NCBI GenBank assembly: GCA_903933765.1 | Contig: CAIZLI010000221.1 | Location: forward strand, 1 to 29,991 | Direction: 5' to 3' | Source of the DNA: an uncultured Bacteroidota bacterium | GTDB taxonomy: Bacteria > Bacteroidota > Bacteroidia > Chitinophagales > Chitinophagaceae | DNA: 29,991 bases | In this document: positions 15,131 through 23,868 of the stretch, one piece after another | Layout of the letters: every line of letters starts with the position of its first letter | Numbering within the stretch: position 1 is the first letter of the stretch | The notes under the pieces: generated by a model | The model's database searches: none | What the model was told of the DNA's origin: nothing | The model's input: only the letters and a program-made list of their open reading frames with translations | Translations under genes and position numbers: made by a program

Positions 15131-16070
15131 TTAGGGCTGATGCGCCTAATATAGCGGCGTCAGATTCTTTTAAGTGACTGATTAATATTTTTACTTTATT
15201 CTGGAAGATCTCAATTAAGTTGGACTCCATGCTCTCCCTTGTTGGTTTTAAAATAAGGTCTCCTGCTCTTGTCAATCCACCAAATAAAATGATTGATTCA
15301 GGATTTGAGAACATGACAAAATTTGCTAAAGCAATACCTAATATTTTTCCTGTAAATTCAAATACTTCTTTTGCAACTTCATCACCTTTGATGGCAGCTT
15401 CGTACACGTCTTTAGAAGTTATTTCATCTATATTAGTTGTCCTTAACAAACTAGGTCTATCTGATTGACTTAATAGTTCTTTAGCAGTTTCAGCAACGCC
15501 TGTGGCAGATGTATAACTTTCTAAAGACCCAAGCTGATCAGTGCCCGAATGCTTTCTACCATTAGGAATAATTACGGTATGTCCTAACTCACCTGCAAAT
15601 CCATCATGTCCATAGATCAATTGGCCATTGGCAACAATACCACTACCTACGCCAGTGCCTAAAGTGATCATGATAAAATCTTTCATTCCTTTTGCTGCAC
15701 CATACATCATTTCACCTACTGCTGCAGCATTGGCATCGTTGGTTAATTTTACGGGCACTTTAAATTTATCCTGCACCATTTTTGCAAATGGGATAATACC
15801 TTTCCATGGAAGGTTAGGCGCATACTCAATGGTGCCAGAATAAATATTGCCATTGGGCGCGCCTATGCCAATGCCTTTGATACGACCAAATCCACCTACT
15901 TTCTCTATCATTTCTGATAAATGCACATGCAATTCATCTATGAATGTGTTGACTTGAAGATGTTTTTTAGTAGACATCTCACTAGAAAATAAAACATTCC
16001 CATCTTTATCTACAATTCCAAATTTTGTACCTGTTCCGCCGATATCGACGCCTACAACATATGATTCCAT
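15120..16070 (-). CDS. ROK-family sugar kinase (glucokinase-like)
   Basis: The 316-residue kinase phosphorylates a hexose, probably glucose. It has the ATP phosphate loop DIGGTGTK (9-16), the catalytic Asp112 in LTNDANAAAVGE, a second glycine-rich loop LGTGVGSG (137-144), and ELGH (161-164) with the sugar/zinc-binding His164. The usual C-x-C-G-x-x-G-C-x-E zinc motif is altered: the three cysteine positions are Ser175, Thr177 and Ser182, although Gly181 and Glu184 remain. It starts 17 bases after the sugar permease gene on the same strand, a transporter-kinase pair. There is no helix-turn-helix domain, so it is a kinase and not a NagC-type repressor. The sugar could also be N-acetylated or mannose. 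Confidence 0.88.
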   Translation of the reverse strand: MESYVVGVDIGGTGTKFGIVDKDGNVLFSSEMSTKKHLQVNTFIDELHVHLSEMIEKVGGFGRIKGIGIGAPNGNIYSGTIEYAPNLPWKGIIPFAKMVQDKFKVPVKLTNDANAAAVGEMMYGAAKGMKDFIMITLGTGVGSGIVANGQLIYGHDGFAGELGHTVIIPNGRKHSGTDQLGSLESYTSATGVAETAKELLSQSDRPSLLRTTNIDEITSKDVYEAAIKGDEVAKEVFEFTGKILGIALANFVMFSNPESIILFGGLTRAGDLILKPTRESMESNLIEIFQNKVKILISHLKESDAAILGASALMWE

Positions 16071-16087
16071 AATTGCTATTTTAAATT

Positions 16088-17776
16088 TTAGTGTCCACCA
16101 CTTGTTTCAGTTTCTTCGTAATTGATCCCTTGTTTTTTTAATATACCTTTTACTGCAATTGCAAAAAAGACTAAATAAGCAAAACATAAAGCGGGTACCC
16201 AGAATGAATTATGAATTCCATAACCTGGTTGATCTAAATGTGAAGATTGTAAGTAGTCTGCTATTTTACCTTGAATAGGAGGGATGATACCACCACCTAA
16301 AATCATCATGATTAAAAAGGCAGATCCTTGCGGTGTATATTTTCCTAAGCCAGCAACAGATAAAGAGAAGATAGAAGGCCACATAATAGAACATGCCAAT
16401 CCACCAGTTAAAAATGCATAAGTCGCAACAGTGCCTTTTGTAAAAATACCTAGTATCATTGCTATCACACCCACCAAACTAAAAATCAATAATGTTTTAG
16501 CAGGTTTGTTTTGACTTAAGTAAAATGCAATGATTTGAATGAATACACAGATGATATACCAATACAATGGACTCATATCATATTGCGCAATACTGTTCAA
16601 GGCAATCACAATACCAAAAGCGATGATTGGAACAATGAATGTTAAATATTGTTGTGTTTTCTTTTTAAAATCAAATGCACTGATGGCACCTGCCCAACGA
16701 CCAATCATCATACTACCCCAATACATCGAAACATAGGGTGCAATTTCAGAAGAGGAGACGCTTCCAAAATCTGCTTGTCTTAATAATTCACCAAGGTTGG
16801 ATCCAATCGCTACTTCTACGCCTACATAAACAAAGATGGCCAACATGCCCAAAACCAATTGAGGATATTTCATGGCACCCCATCCTTTTTCATTTTTTTG
16901 TGCAGTAAAATTTGCGGCCAATAATCCCACCACAACTGCCGCTAAAGCACCTAAAAGCCATTTTAATCTGAAGGTTTCTAAATCGTGACGACCTGTATCT
17001 GTTAAACTTGATGGATCAATTTTATAACTATCAAAAATGGGCACAAAAAGTGCAATTAATACACCAGTCATAATCACCAATAAAGACAAAGCTTTTCCAG
17101 CTGGCTCCATAGTTTCATTTGAAATACCTGCAGGCACTTTTTTAGAAAAATGGAAAAGTGCAGCTGCTGCAATAAATAAGCCACCAACTGCAGTATATAA
17201 AATAATGACCTTGTCTAAACTTAGTTGTTTGATCTGTTCGTCTGTAATGGCAGCAGCTGATCCAAATAATGCAAGTGCAACCACAATCGGCCCAATAGAT
17301 GTTCCAAACGAGTTGATACCTCCACCTAAGCTAACACGGCTGGTTCCAGTAGATGGATCACCTAATGCAATTGCGAATGGTTGAGCTGCGGTTTGTTGTA
17401 AAGAGAAACCAAGGGCTACTATAAATAAACCAACCAACATACCTGTGAAAGTATTGGCATTTACTGCAACGATCATAGCTGCAGCTCCAATCGCTGAAAA
17501 TAGCAAACCATAAACAATACTTTTCTTGTAACCCCATTTTCCAACAAGGTCTTTCCCTCCTAGAGCTCCGTATGCAAAAAGGCCAAGTGCCCCAATATAA
17601 TAGGCCAGGTAAAATGCAAAATCAATCAATTGACTTTGAAACTGATCTAATGCAAAATAATTTTTACAAAATGGAATAAAGACACTGTTTCCAGCAGCAA
17701 TAAATCCCCAGAAAAAGAATACCACAATTAAGGTGGTCAGTGCGCCGGTATTGGTTGGCTGTTTAGTTTGGCTCAT
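16088..17776 (-). CDS. Sugar permease of the FucP/GluP (FHS) branch of the major facilitator superfamily
   Basis: The 562-residue membrane protein is a proton- or sodium-coupled sugar importer. The block QQTAAQPFAIALGDPSTGTS with GGGINSFGTSIGPIV (127-165) is the hallmark of the FucP/GluP family. It is longer than the usual 400-440 residues: between the sixth core helix and the helix beginning near 305 there is an extra part (about 228-292) with two more hydrophobic segments, so 14 membrane segments are likely. It is the first gene of a minus-strand pair with the ROK kinase and is divergent from glgA by 115 bases. Context points to glucose or galactose rather than fucose, but this is inference. 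A near-consensus TATTTTG lies 27 bases upstream of the ATG on the minus strand (17803-17809). Confidence 0.88.
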   Translation of the reverse strand: MSQTKQPTNTGALTTLIVVFFFWGFIAAGNSVFIPFCKNYFALDQFQSQLIDFAFYLAYYIGALGLFAYGALGGKDLVGKWGYKKSIVYGLLFSAIGAAAMIVAVNANTFTGMLVGLFIVALGFSLQQTAAQPFAIALGDPSTGTSRVSLGGGINSFGTSIGPIVVALALFGSAAAITDEQIKQLSLDKVIILYTAVGGLFIAAAALFHFSKKVPAGISNETMEPAGKALSLLVIMTGVLIALFVPIFDSYKIDPSSLTDTGRHDLETFRLKWLLGALAAVVVGLLAANFTAQKNEKGWGAMKYPQLVLGMLAIFVYVGVEVAIGSNLGELLRQADFGSVSSSEIAPYVSMYWGSMMIGRWAGAISAFDFKKKTQQYLTFIVPIIAFGIVIALNSIAQYDMSPLYWYIICVFIQIIAFYLSQNKPAKTLLIFSLVGVIAMILGIFTKGTVATYAFLTGGLACSIMWPSIFSLSVAGLGKYTPQGSAFLIMMILGGGIIPPIQGKIADYLQSSHLDQPGYGIHNSFWVPALCFAYLVFFAIAVKGILKKQGINYEETETSGGH

Positions 17777-17866
17777 AGCAATCGTTTGTTTTTATCGATC
17801 CTCAAAATACTCAATTTTATTTAATCCTTCCCCACAAAAAATGAATTATTCTAGCTAGTATTTAGT

Positions 17867-17884
17867 AAATTGAAAGCAAATTGA
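17867..17884 (+). repeat. Direct repeat AAATTGA just upstream of glgA
   Basis: Two copies of AAATTGA (17867-17873 and 17878-17884) are spaced 11 bases start to start and end 8 bases before the glgA ATG. No consensus promoter octamer is evident in this 115-base divergent region, though CTAGCTAG (17851-17858) and TAGTATTTAG lie near the expected place. Confidence 0.25.
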
Positions 17885-17891
17885 TTGTTTA

Positions 17892-19307
17892 ATGCGTATA
17901 GTACATGTTAGTGCGGAATGTTACCCCATGGCGAAAGCCGGTGGATTGGGTGATGTGGTGGGTGCTTTACCAAAATACCAACAAAAAATTGGGCAACAAG
18001 CAATGGTGGTGATGCCTATGTATAAGACCGCTTTTTTAGAAAAAACAAGTTGGGATGTGGTGCATAAAGGCGATGCTTATTTAGGGGATTGGCAATTTAA
18101 TTACACCATTATACAAGAACAATCTGGTCAACTTGGGTATCCTTTGTATCTAGTAGATATTCATGGATTATTAGATCGTCCAAAAATCTATGGTTATAAA
18201 GACGATACGGATCGTTTTATAGGATTTCAGATTGCGGTAGTCGATTGGCTTAAAAGTTGGAAGGAAGCACCAGATGTCGTGCATTGCCATGATCATCAAG
18301 CGGGCTTAGTTCCTTTTATGATGAAGTATTGCTATGCTTTTCAACAACTCGCATCCATTAAAACTATTTTAACCATCCACAATGCACAATACCATGGTTC
18401 AATGGGATGGGATAGGTCAAATTTAATTCCAAAATTTGATGCCTGGAAAAGAGGCATGCTGGAATGGGATGGATGCATTCATCCTTTGGCAAGTGCCATT
18501 AAATGCGTAGACAAAGTGACTACGGTGAGTCCAACCTATATGCGACAACTAAAATATCAGTCCAATGGATTGGAAGCTTTATTTGAATATGAACAAGGCA
18601 AATGCATCGGTATTTTAAATGGGATAGACAATGAGGTATGGAATCCTGATACAGATCCAATGATCAACCATCATTATCATCTTGAAAATTTTGAGCATGA
18701 AAAGCAAAAAAACAAATTAGAAATTTGCACAAAATTTCATTTAGACTTTAATAAGCCTTTGATAGTTTTCATTGGTAGATTAGTGCATGAGAAAGCGGCT
18801 GATATTTTACCTGGTGCTATCCAACACGCATTAGACAAAACCAATTGTGGTGCAAATTTTTTAATGATTGGTGCAGGAGAAACCCCAGTAGAATCTGCTT
18901 TAAACTATTTGGTGCAATTGTATCCTGGGGTGTATAATACTTATATAGGTTACGACGAAAAAATTGGACATGAAGCCTATGCTGCAGCAGATTTTTTATT
19001 GATGCCAAGTAGGATTGAGCCCTGTGGTTTGAATCAAATGTATGCACTTAGATATGGAACGATTCCAATGGTGAGAGATACGGGTGGGTTGCATGATACC
19101 GTCATTGATATGGGAGATGAAGGTGGGTTTGGCATTCGATTTTTAAATGCCAATGAAGCGGATGTAGTGCATGCAATAGAGCGATCGATCGAAGTGTACA
19201 AGGATAAACCAAAGATGCAACAAATGATCACAGATGCCATGTCGATTGATCATAGTTGGGAATCTGTTGTGAATACGTATCAATCTGTTTATGAATCTAT
19301 TGTTTAA
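17892..19307 (+). CDS. glgA: Glycogen synthase (ADP-glucose type, GT5)
   Basis: The 471-residue glycosyltransferase extends alpha-1,4-glucan chains from ADP-glucose. It has the N-terminal KAGGLGDVVGALPK motif (Lys15 binds ADP-glucose), VVHCHDHQAGLVP, TIHNAQYHG, the KVTTVSPTY region, and in the C-terminal GT-B domain VFIGRLVHEKAADIL and SRIEPCGLNQMYALRYGTIP with the conserved EPCGL. Length is normal for bacterial GlgA. The ATG at 17892 gives the standard MRIVHVSAECYP start. It is the first gene of a plus-strand run with glgC 16 bases later, and it diverges from the sugar permease-kinase pair. Confidence 0.95.
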   Translation: MRIVHVSAECYPMAKAGGLGDVVGALPKYQQKIGQQAMVVMPMYKTAFLEKTSWDVVHKGDAYLGDWQFNYTIIQEQSGQLGYPLYLVDIHGLLDRPKIYGYKDDTDRFIGFQIAVVDWLKSWKEAPDVVHCHDHQAGLVPFMMKYCYAFQQLASIKTILTIHNAQYHGSMGWDRSNLIPKFDAWKRGMLEWDGCIHPLASAIKCVDKVTTVSPTYMRQLKYQSNGLEALFEYEQGKCIGILNGIDNEVWNPDTDPMINHHYHLENFEHEKQKNKLEICTKFHLDFNKPLIVFIGRLVHEKAADILPGAIQHALDKTNCGANFLMIGAGETPVESALNYLVQLYPGVYNTYIGYDEKIGHEAYAAADFLLMPSRIEPCGLNQMYALRYGTIPMVRDTGGLHDTVIDMGDEGGFGIRFLNANEADVVHAIERSIEVYKDKPKMQQMITDAMSIDHSWESVVNTYQSVYESIV

Positions 19308-19323
19308 AATTAAATGCTAGGAT

Positions 19324-20607
19324 ATGTCAAATTTTGCAAAAGAAACAGTTTCCATCATTTTAGGTGGAGGTGCAGGGTCAAGATTATCGCCTTTAACGGC
19401 AAGTCGTTCAAAGCCTGCTGTACCTATTGCTGGAAAGTACCGTTTAGTGGATATACCAATTAGCAATTGTATCAATAGTAATTTGAATCGCATTTTTGTA
19501 TTAACACAATTTAATTCTGCTTCTTTAAATCAACACATTAAGAACACCTATCATTTTAGTGCATTCAGTTCTGGATTCGTGGATATCCTAGCTGCAGAAC
19601 AAACGCCAGACAATCCAGGATGGTACCAAGGTACTGCAGATGCCGTTAGACAGTCCCTAAGACATTTAGATAAAATGGACTTTGAATATGTACTTATTTT
19701 AAGTGGGGATCAATTGTATCAAATGGACTTTAGCAAAATGATTGAAGCACACAAAAAAAGTGGTGCTGCATTGTCTATTGCGACTATTCCTGTGGGAGAA
19801 AGAGAAGCGCCAGAGTTTGGTATACTAAAATCAAATGATGAAAATGTGATCACTTCTTTTATTGAAAAACCAAGTAAAGAGGTTTTATCAGAATGGACAA
19901 GTGATACTGGGGAACAAATGCAATCACAAGGCAGAAATTATTTAGCTTCTATGGGTATTTATGTTTTCAATAAAGACATTTTATATACACTTTTAAATGA
20001 GGTGCATGCCAAAGCAACAGATTTTGGAAAAGAAATCATTCCAGATTCAATTGCGCATTATAAAGTGATTAGTTATCAGTACGATGGTTATTGGACGGAT
20101 ATCGGAAATATTTATTCTTTTTTTGAAGCAAATATTGCATTAACTGCAGACATCCCTCCATTTAATTTATTTGACAGTGCAAAGACAATTTACACAAGGT
20201 CAAGAATGCTACCTCCTGCAAAAATTAGTGGCACCATCATCAATAAAGCCATAATTGCCGAAGGATCAATCATACATGCAAAAGAAATTACACAATCCGT
20301 CATTGGTATAAGATCTAGAATTGGAGAAGGGACAGTAATTAAAAACGCCTATATCATGGGTTGTGATTATTACGAAACCATTGAACAAATTCATCAAAAA
20401 ACCCTATCTGGGAAACCCATATTAGGTATTGGCGAAAGATGCACCATCGAAGACGCCATTGTAGATAAAAACTGTTCTATTGGTAATGATGTACATATTA
20501 AAGGGGGTGCGCATTTAGAAAAAGTAGATCATCCTTTATATACCATTAAGGATCACATCATTGTCATAAAAAAAGGTGCAATAATCCCTAACGGGTTTAA
20601 AATTTAA
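19324..20607 (+). CDS. glgC: Glucose-1-phosphate adenylyltransferase (ADP-glucose pyrophosphorylase)
   Basis: The 427-residue enzyme makes ADP-glucose from glucose-1-phosphate and ATP, the committed step of glycogen synthesis. The nucleotidyltransferase domain shows GGGAGSRLSPLTASRSKPAV (13 onward), NPGWYQGTADAVRQ, LSGDQLYQMD (the metal-binding Asp is in SGDQLY) and FIEKP with the substrate lysine. The C-terminal left-handed beta-helix has hexapeptide-like repeats (AIIAEGSIIHA, SVIGIRSRIGEGTVIKNAYIMG, CSIGNDVHI). Allosteric ligand cannot be told. It lies 16 bases after glgA and 34 bases before the SLC45-like permease. Confidence 0.95.
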   Translation: MSNFAKETVSIILGGGAGSRLSPLTASRSKPAVPIAGKYRLVDIPISNCINSNLNRIFVLTQFNSASLNQHIKNTYHFSAFSSGFVDILAAEQTPDNPGWYQGTADAVRQSLRHLDKMDFEYVLILSGDQLYQMDFSKMIEAHKKSGAALSIATIPVGEREAPEFGILKSNDENVITSFIEKPSKEVLSEWTSDTGEQMQSQGRNYLASMGIYVFNKDILYTLLNEVHAKATDFGKEIIPDSIAHYKVISYQYDGYWTDIGNIYSFFEANIALTADIPPFNLFDSAKTIYTRSRMLPPAKISGTIINKAIIAEGSIIHAKEITQSVIGIRSRIGEGTVIKNAYIMGCDYYETIEQIHQKTLSGKPILGIGERCTIEDAIVDKNCSIGNDVHIKGGAHLEKVDHPLYTIKDHIIVIKKGAIIPNGFKI

Positions 20608-20641
20608 TGATACATTCGAACAATTATAAATTACAACAACA

Positions 20642-21967
20642 ATGAGTACAGCGTATACGGGCGAGAAAGTAAAAATGAGTTTCTGGCAAATTTGGAATAT
20701 GTGTTTTGGATTTTTCGGAATTCAATTTGGATGGAGTTTGCAAATGGGCAATATGAGTGCGATCTATGAATTCCTTGGTGCAGCACCCGATGAAATACCA
20801 GGATTGTGGTTGGCAGCACCAATGACTGGATTAATCATTCAACCCATTGTTGGCTATTTAAGTGATAGAACTTGGCATCCTAAATTAGGAAGACGTCGTC
20901 CGTTTTTTCTAATTGGTGCAATCTTAAGTTCTGCCTTGTTATTTGTAATGCCTAATTCTCCAACGGTATGGATGGCAGCAGGGGTCTTGTGGATCTTAGA
21001 TTCAAGTATCAATATTACAATGGAACCATTCAGGGCTTTTGTGGCAGATAATTTAAATGAAAAACAACGTTCATTTGGTTTTGCCATGCAGAGTATGTTT
21101 ATTGGATTGGCATCTTTCATTGCAGGTTACTTACCTCAGTTATTAGCCAATTGGTTTGATGTGTCTAGAGATAAAATCAATGGGTCAATTCCACAGAATA
21201 TTTTAATGTCTTTCTATATTGGGGGTGCGGTATTTTTCGTATCTGTTTTATATACTATTATTACTAGTAAAGAATATCCTCCTTCTAATCCTTCAAAAAA
21301 AGAGGATACGGAGACACCTCAATTAGGTATTGTTCAAGAAATAATCCATTCGATCAAACACATGCCTATACAAATGAAAAGGTTAGCCTTGGTGAATTTC
21401 ATCACTTGGCCTGGTTTATTTTTAATGTGGTTTTATTATAGTACAGGGGTTGCAACGCAGATTTTTCACGGAGACCCTACAACCAATAGCGAAGTATTTA
21501 CATTAGGATTAGAGCATGCCAATACAACATCAGCGATTTTGAATTTAGTGACTTTTGGTTTTTCGTTTACGCTACCATTTTGGGTAAATCGTATTGGTAA
21601 AAAATACACCCATACCCTTTGTTTACTGATTGGCGGATTGGGTTTGGTCTCGGTCTATTTTGTGGAGCAACCTAATATTTTATATGTAAGCATGGGGTTG
21701 GTTGGTATTGCCTGGGCATCTATTTTATCTATGCCTTATTCAATGCTTGCAGGCTTCATTCCTGAAAATAAAATAGGGATCTACATGGGTATTTTTAATT
21801 TCTTTATTGTATTACCTGAAATCATTGCATCCATATTTTTCGGAAAAATCATGTCCACCTATTTAAACAATGACCGACTGATGGCGGTACTGATTGGGGG
21901 ATGCTTATTAATTTTAGCAGGGGTGGTTTGTGCTATTATTATCAAGGAAGAGCAGCGAGCAGCATAG
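20642..21967 (+). CDS. SLC45/GPH-like MFS sugar permease (probable disaccharide or maltodextrin importer)
   Basis: The 441-residue protein has about 12 membrane segments. FGWSLQMGNMSAIYEFLGA followed by GYLSDRTWHPKLGRRRPFFL (71-90) is the signature of the sucrose/maltose-transporter-like SLC45 and GPH group. The central cytoplasmic loop (about 207-235) is charged. It lies 34 bases after glgC and 45 bases before an exported cyclomaltodextrinase-type enzyme. The simplest reading is that the enzyme trims malto-oligosaccharides in the periplasm and this permease imports glucose or maltose; that substrate is inferred from position. An alternative start at Met12 (20675) is possible. Confidence 0.8.
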   Translation: MSTAYTGEKVKMSFWQIWNMCFGFFGIQFGWSLQMGNMSAIYEFLGAAPDEIPGLWLAAPMTGLIIQPIVGYLSDRTWHPKLGRRRPFFLIGAILSSALLFVMPNSPTVWMAAGVLWILDSSINITMEPFRAFVADNLNEKQRSFGFAMQSMFIGLASFIAGYLPQLLANWFDVSRDKINGSIPQNILMSFYIGGAVFFVSVLYTIITSKEYPPSNPSKKEDTETPQLGIVQEIIHSIKHMPIQMKRLALVNFITWPGLFLMWFYYSTGVATQIFHGDPTTNSEVFTLGLEHANTTSAILNLVTFGFSFTLPFWVNRIGKKYTHTLCLLIGGLGLVSVYFVEQPNILYVSMGLVGIAWASILSMPYSMLAGFIPENKIGIYMGIFNFFIVLPEIIASIFFGKIMSTYLNNDRLMAVLIGGCLLILAGVVCAIIIKEEQRAA

Positions 21968-22012
21968 TTTTTTCAGTAGACATTTTAAATTCATTTTACA
22001 AGTATTATTTTT

Positions 22013-23866
22013 ATGAAAAGAGTATTATATGTGCCTATTTTAAGTATGATCGGGTTTTTATTATTGACAATACAGACAAATGCTACCGAAGCCTATCCTA
22101 GTAATTGGTTTGTCAATATGAAGTATAATCAAGTACAAGTTTTATTAAGATCGACGGATGCAGATTTTAGCAAAGGAAGTATTGCAGTCAATTATCCTGG
22201 TGTGAAAGTTCAAAAAATACATCATTTTGAAAACGGACATTATATCGCAGTGGATCTTGAAATTGGTGCGATGGCAAAGCCTGGCAATGTTCAATTTATA
22301 ATTACATCTAGTGGTAAGATAACTAATTTTAATTGGCCTTTACTTACTAGAAGAAAAAATAGAGGGATTGATTTTGCGCAAGGATTAAGTTCAGCCGATT
22401 TGATTTATTTTTTAATGCCTGATCGATTTAGTAATGGGGATGCAACCAATGATCAAATCCCTGGTTTAAAAGACCAGTCCTTGAACAGATCAGAAATCTT
22501 TTTAAGACATGGAGGAGATTTACAAGGGGTGGCCAATCATTTGGATTACATGCAAAAGTTAGGTGTAACTTCTTTATGGATGACGCCGGTGGTGGAAAAT
22601 GATATGCCCGATAGAACGGAACATGGGTATGCCGCAACAAATAATTATAAAACAGAAACCAGATTTGGCGGGGATAAAGCTTATTTAGCATTAAGTGATA
22701 GCTTGCACAAAAGAGGCATGAAATTAATTCAAGATATTGTATACAATCATTTTGGTAGATTTCATTTTCTAGTACAAGACGCGCCAGATAAAAACTGGGT
22801 ACACCAATGGCCAACTTATACCCAAACACACTATAGAGAACAAGCTGTTTTTGATCCATACCATTCAGCTGCTGACGCTAAACGTATGATTGATGGTTGG
22901 TTTACCACAGAGATGCCTGATATCAATCATGAACATCCAATGGTCGAAAAATACTTGACACAAAATGCTATTTGGTCTGTAGAAACTTTTGGCGTGGACG
23001 CATTTAGGGTAGACACCTATAAGTATTGCAATGTAGATGTGATGAATCGTTTGAACAAAGCTTTATTAGACGAGTATCCTAAAATATTTACATTCGGAGA
23101 ATGTTGGGTGGATGGGGTTGCTTCTCAGGCTTATTATGTAGAGAACAATTACAATTTACCTTATAAAAGTAATTTAAAAGCGACTTCAGATTTTAGTTTA
23201 CTTTTTGGCGGCATCATGCCAGCTTTGAATGAGACCAATGGTTGGTCAAATGGGGTGATCAAATTATACAATACTTTGGCGTCCGATTTTTTATATAAAA
23301 AAGCCAATAACAATGTCACATTTTTGGACAACCACGATATGACAAGAATCCATTCTTCTTTGGGAGAAAGTATTCCAAAAACCAAGATGGCCTATGCTTG
23401 GTTGTATACATGTAGAGGGATCCCTCAATTATATTATGGTTCTGAAATTTTAATGAAAGGGATTTCTAATCCAGATGGTTGGGTAAGACTTGATTTCCCT
23501 GGTGGATGGGAGGGCGATAAAAAGAATGCCTTTACTGAAACAGGTTTAACCAATGAAGAGACTGACTTCTTACATTATGTTCAAACACTTGGCGCATATC
23601 GTACCAACTCATCTGCACTTAAAACGGGGGATATGATGCAATATATTCCAGAAGATGGATTGTATGTTTATTTTAGATATGACAAAAATCAAACTATCAT
23701 GTGTGTAATGAATACAGATAATAAGTCAAGAAATGTTAACTTGTCAAAATATGCTGAAAGAACAACTGGTTTTAAAGGTGGAAAAGAGCTCATTTCTGGA
23801 AATCAAATTGGAGCAGCATTTTCAATTCCTGCTATGAGCATGCAAGTCATTGAATTAACCAAATAA
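22013..23866 (+). CDS. Exported GH13 enzyme of cyclomaltodextrinase/neopullulanase type
   Basis: The 617-residue protein starts with a signal peptide (KR at 2-3, hydrophobic 4-20, likely cleavage near TNA at 22-24). An N-terminal beta-sandwich (about 25-120) matches the N domain of the Flavobacterium no. 92 cyclomaltodextrinase. The GH13 barrel carries DIVYNH (241-246), FRVDTYKY with nucleophile Asp334, FGECWVD with acid/base Glu363, and FLDNHDMTR with Asp442. A small all-beta C domain follows (about 530-617). It should cleave alpha-1,4 links in cyclodextrins, pullulan or malto-oligosaccharides in the periplasm. No lipobox cysteine follows the signal, so it is soluble. It begins 45 bases after the permease and ends 2 bases before glgB. 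Confidence 0.9.
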   Translation: MKRVLYVPILSMIGFLLLTIQTNATEAYPSNWFVNMKYNQVQVLLRSTDADFSKGSIAVNYPGVKVQKIHHFENGHYIAVDLEIGAMAKPGNVQFIITSSGKITNFNWPLLTRRKNRGIDFAQGLSSADLIYFLMPDRFSNGDATNDQIPGLKDQSLNRSEIFLRHGGDLQGVANHLDYMQKLGVTSLWMTPVVENDMPDRTEHGYAATNNYKTETRFGGDKAYLALSDSLHKRGMKLIQDIVYNHFGRFHFLVQDAPDKNWVHQWPTYTQTHYREQAVFDPYHSAADAKRMIDGWFTTEMPDINHEHPMVEKYLTQNAIWSVETFGVDAFRVDTYKYCNVDVMNRLNKALLDEYPKIFTFGECWVDGVASQAYYVENNYNLPYKSNLKATSDFSLLFGGIMPALNETNGWSNGVIKLYNTLASDFLYKKANNNVTFLDNHDMTRIHSSLGESIPKTKMAYAWLYTCRGIPQLYYGSEILMKGISNPDGWVRLDFPGGWEGDKKNAFTETGLTNEETDFLHYVQTLGAYRTNSSALKTGDMMQYIPEDGLYVYFRYDKNQTIMCVMNTDNKSRNVNLSKYAERTTGFKGGKELISGNQIGAAFSIPAMSMQVIELTK

Positions 23867-23868
23867 CC

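Noticed and set aside
22428..22859. 143-codon open frame antisense to the GH13 gene
   Set aside because: It is a shadow of the coding strand through conserved GH13 motifs, with no independent support.
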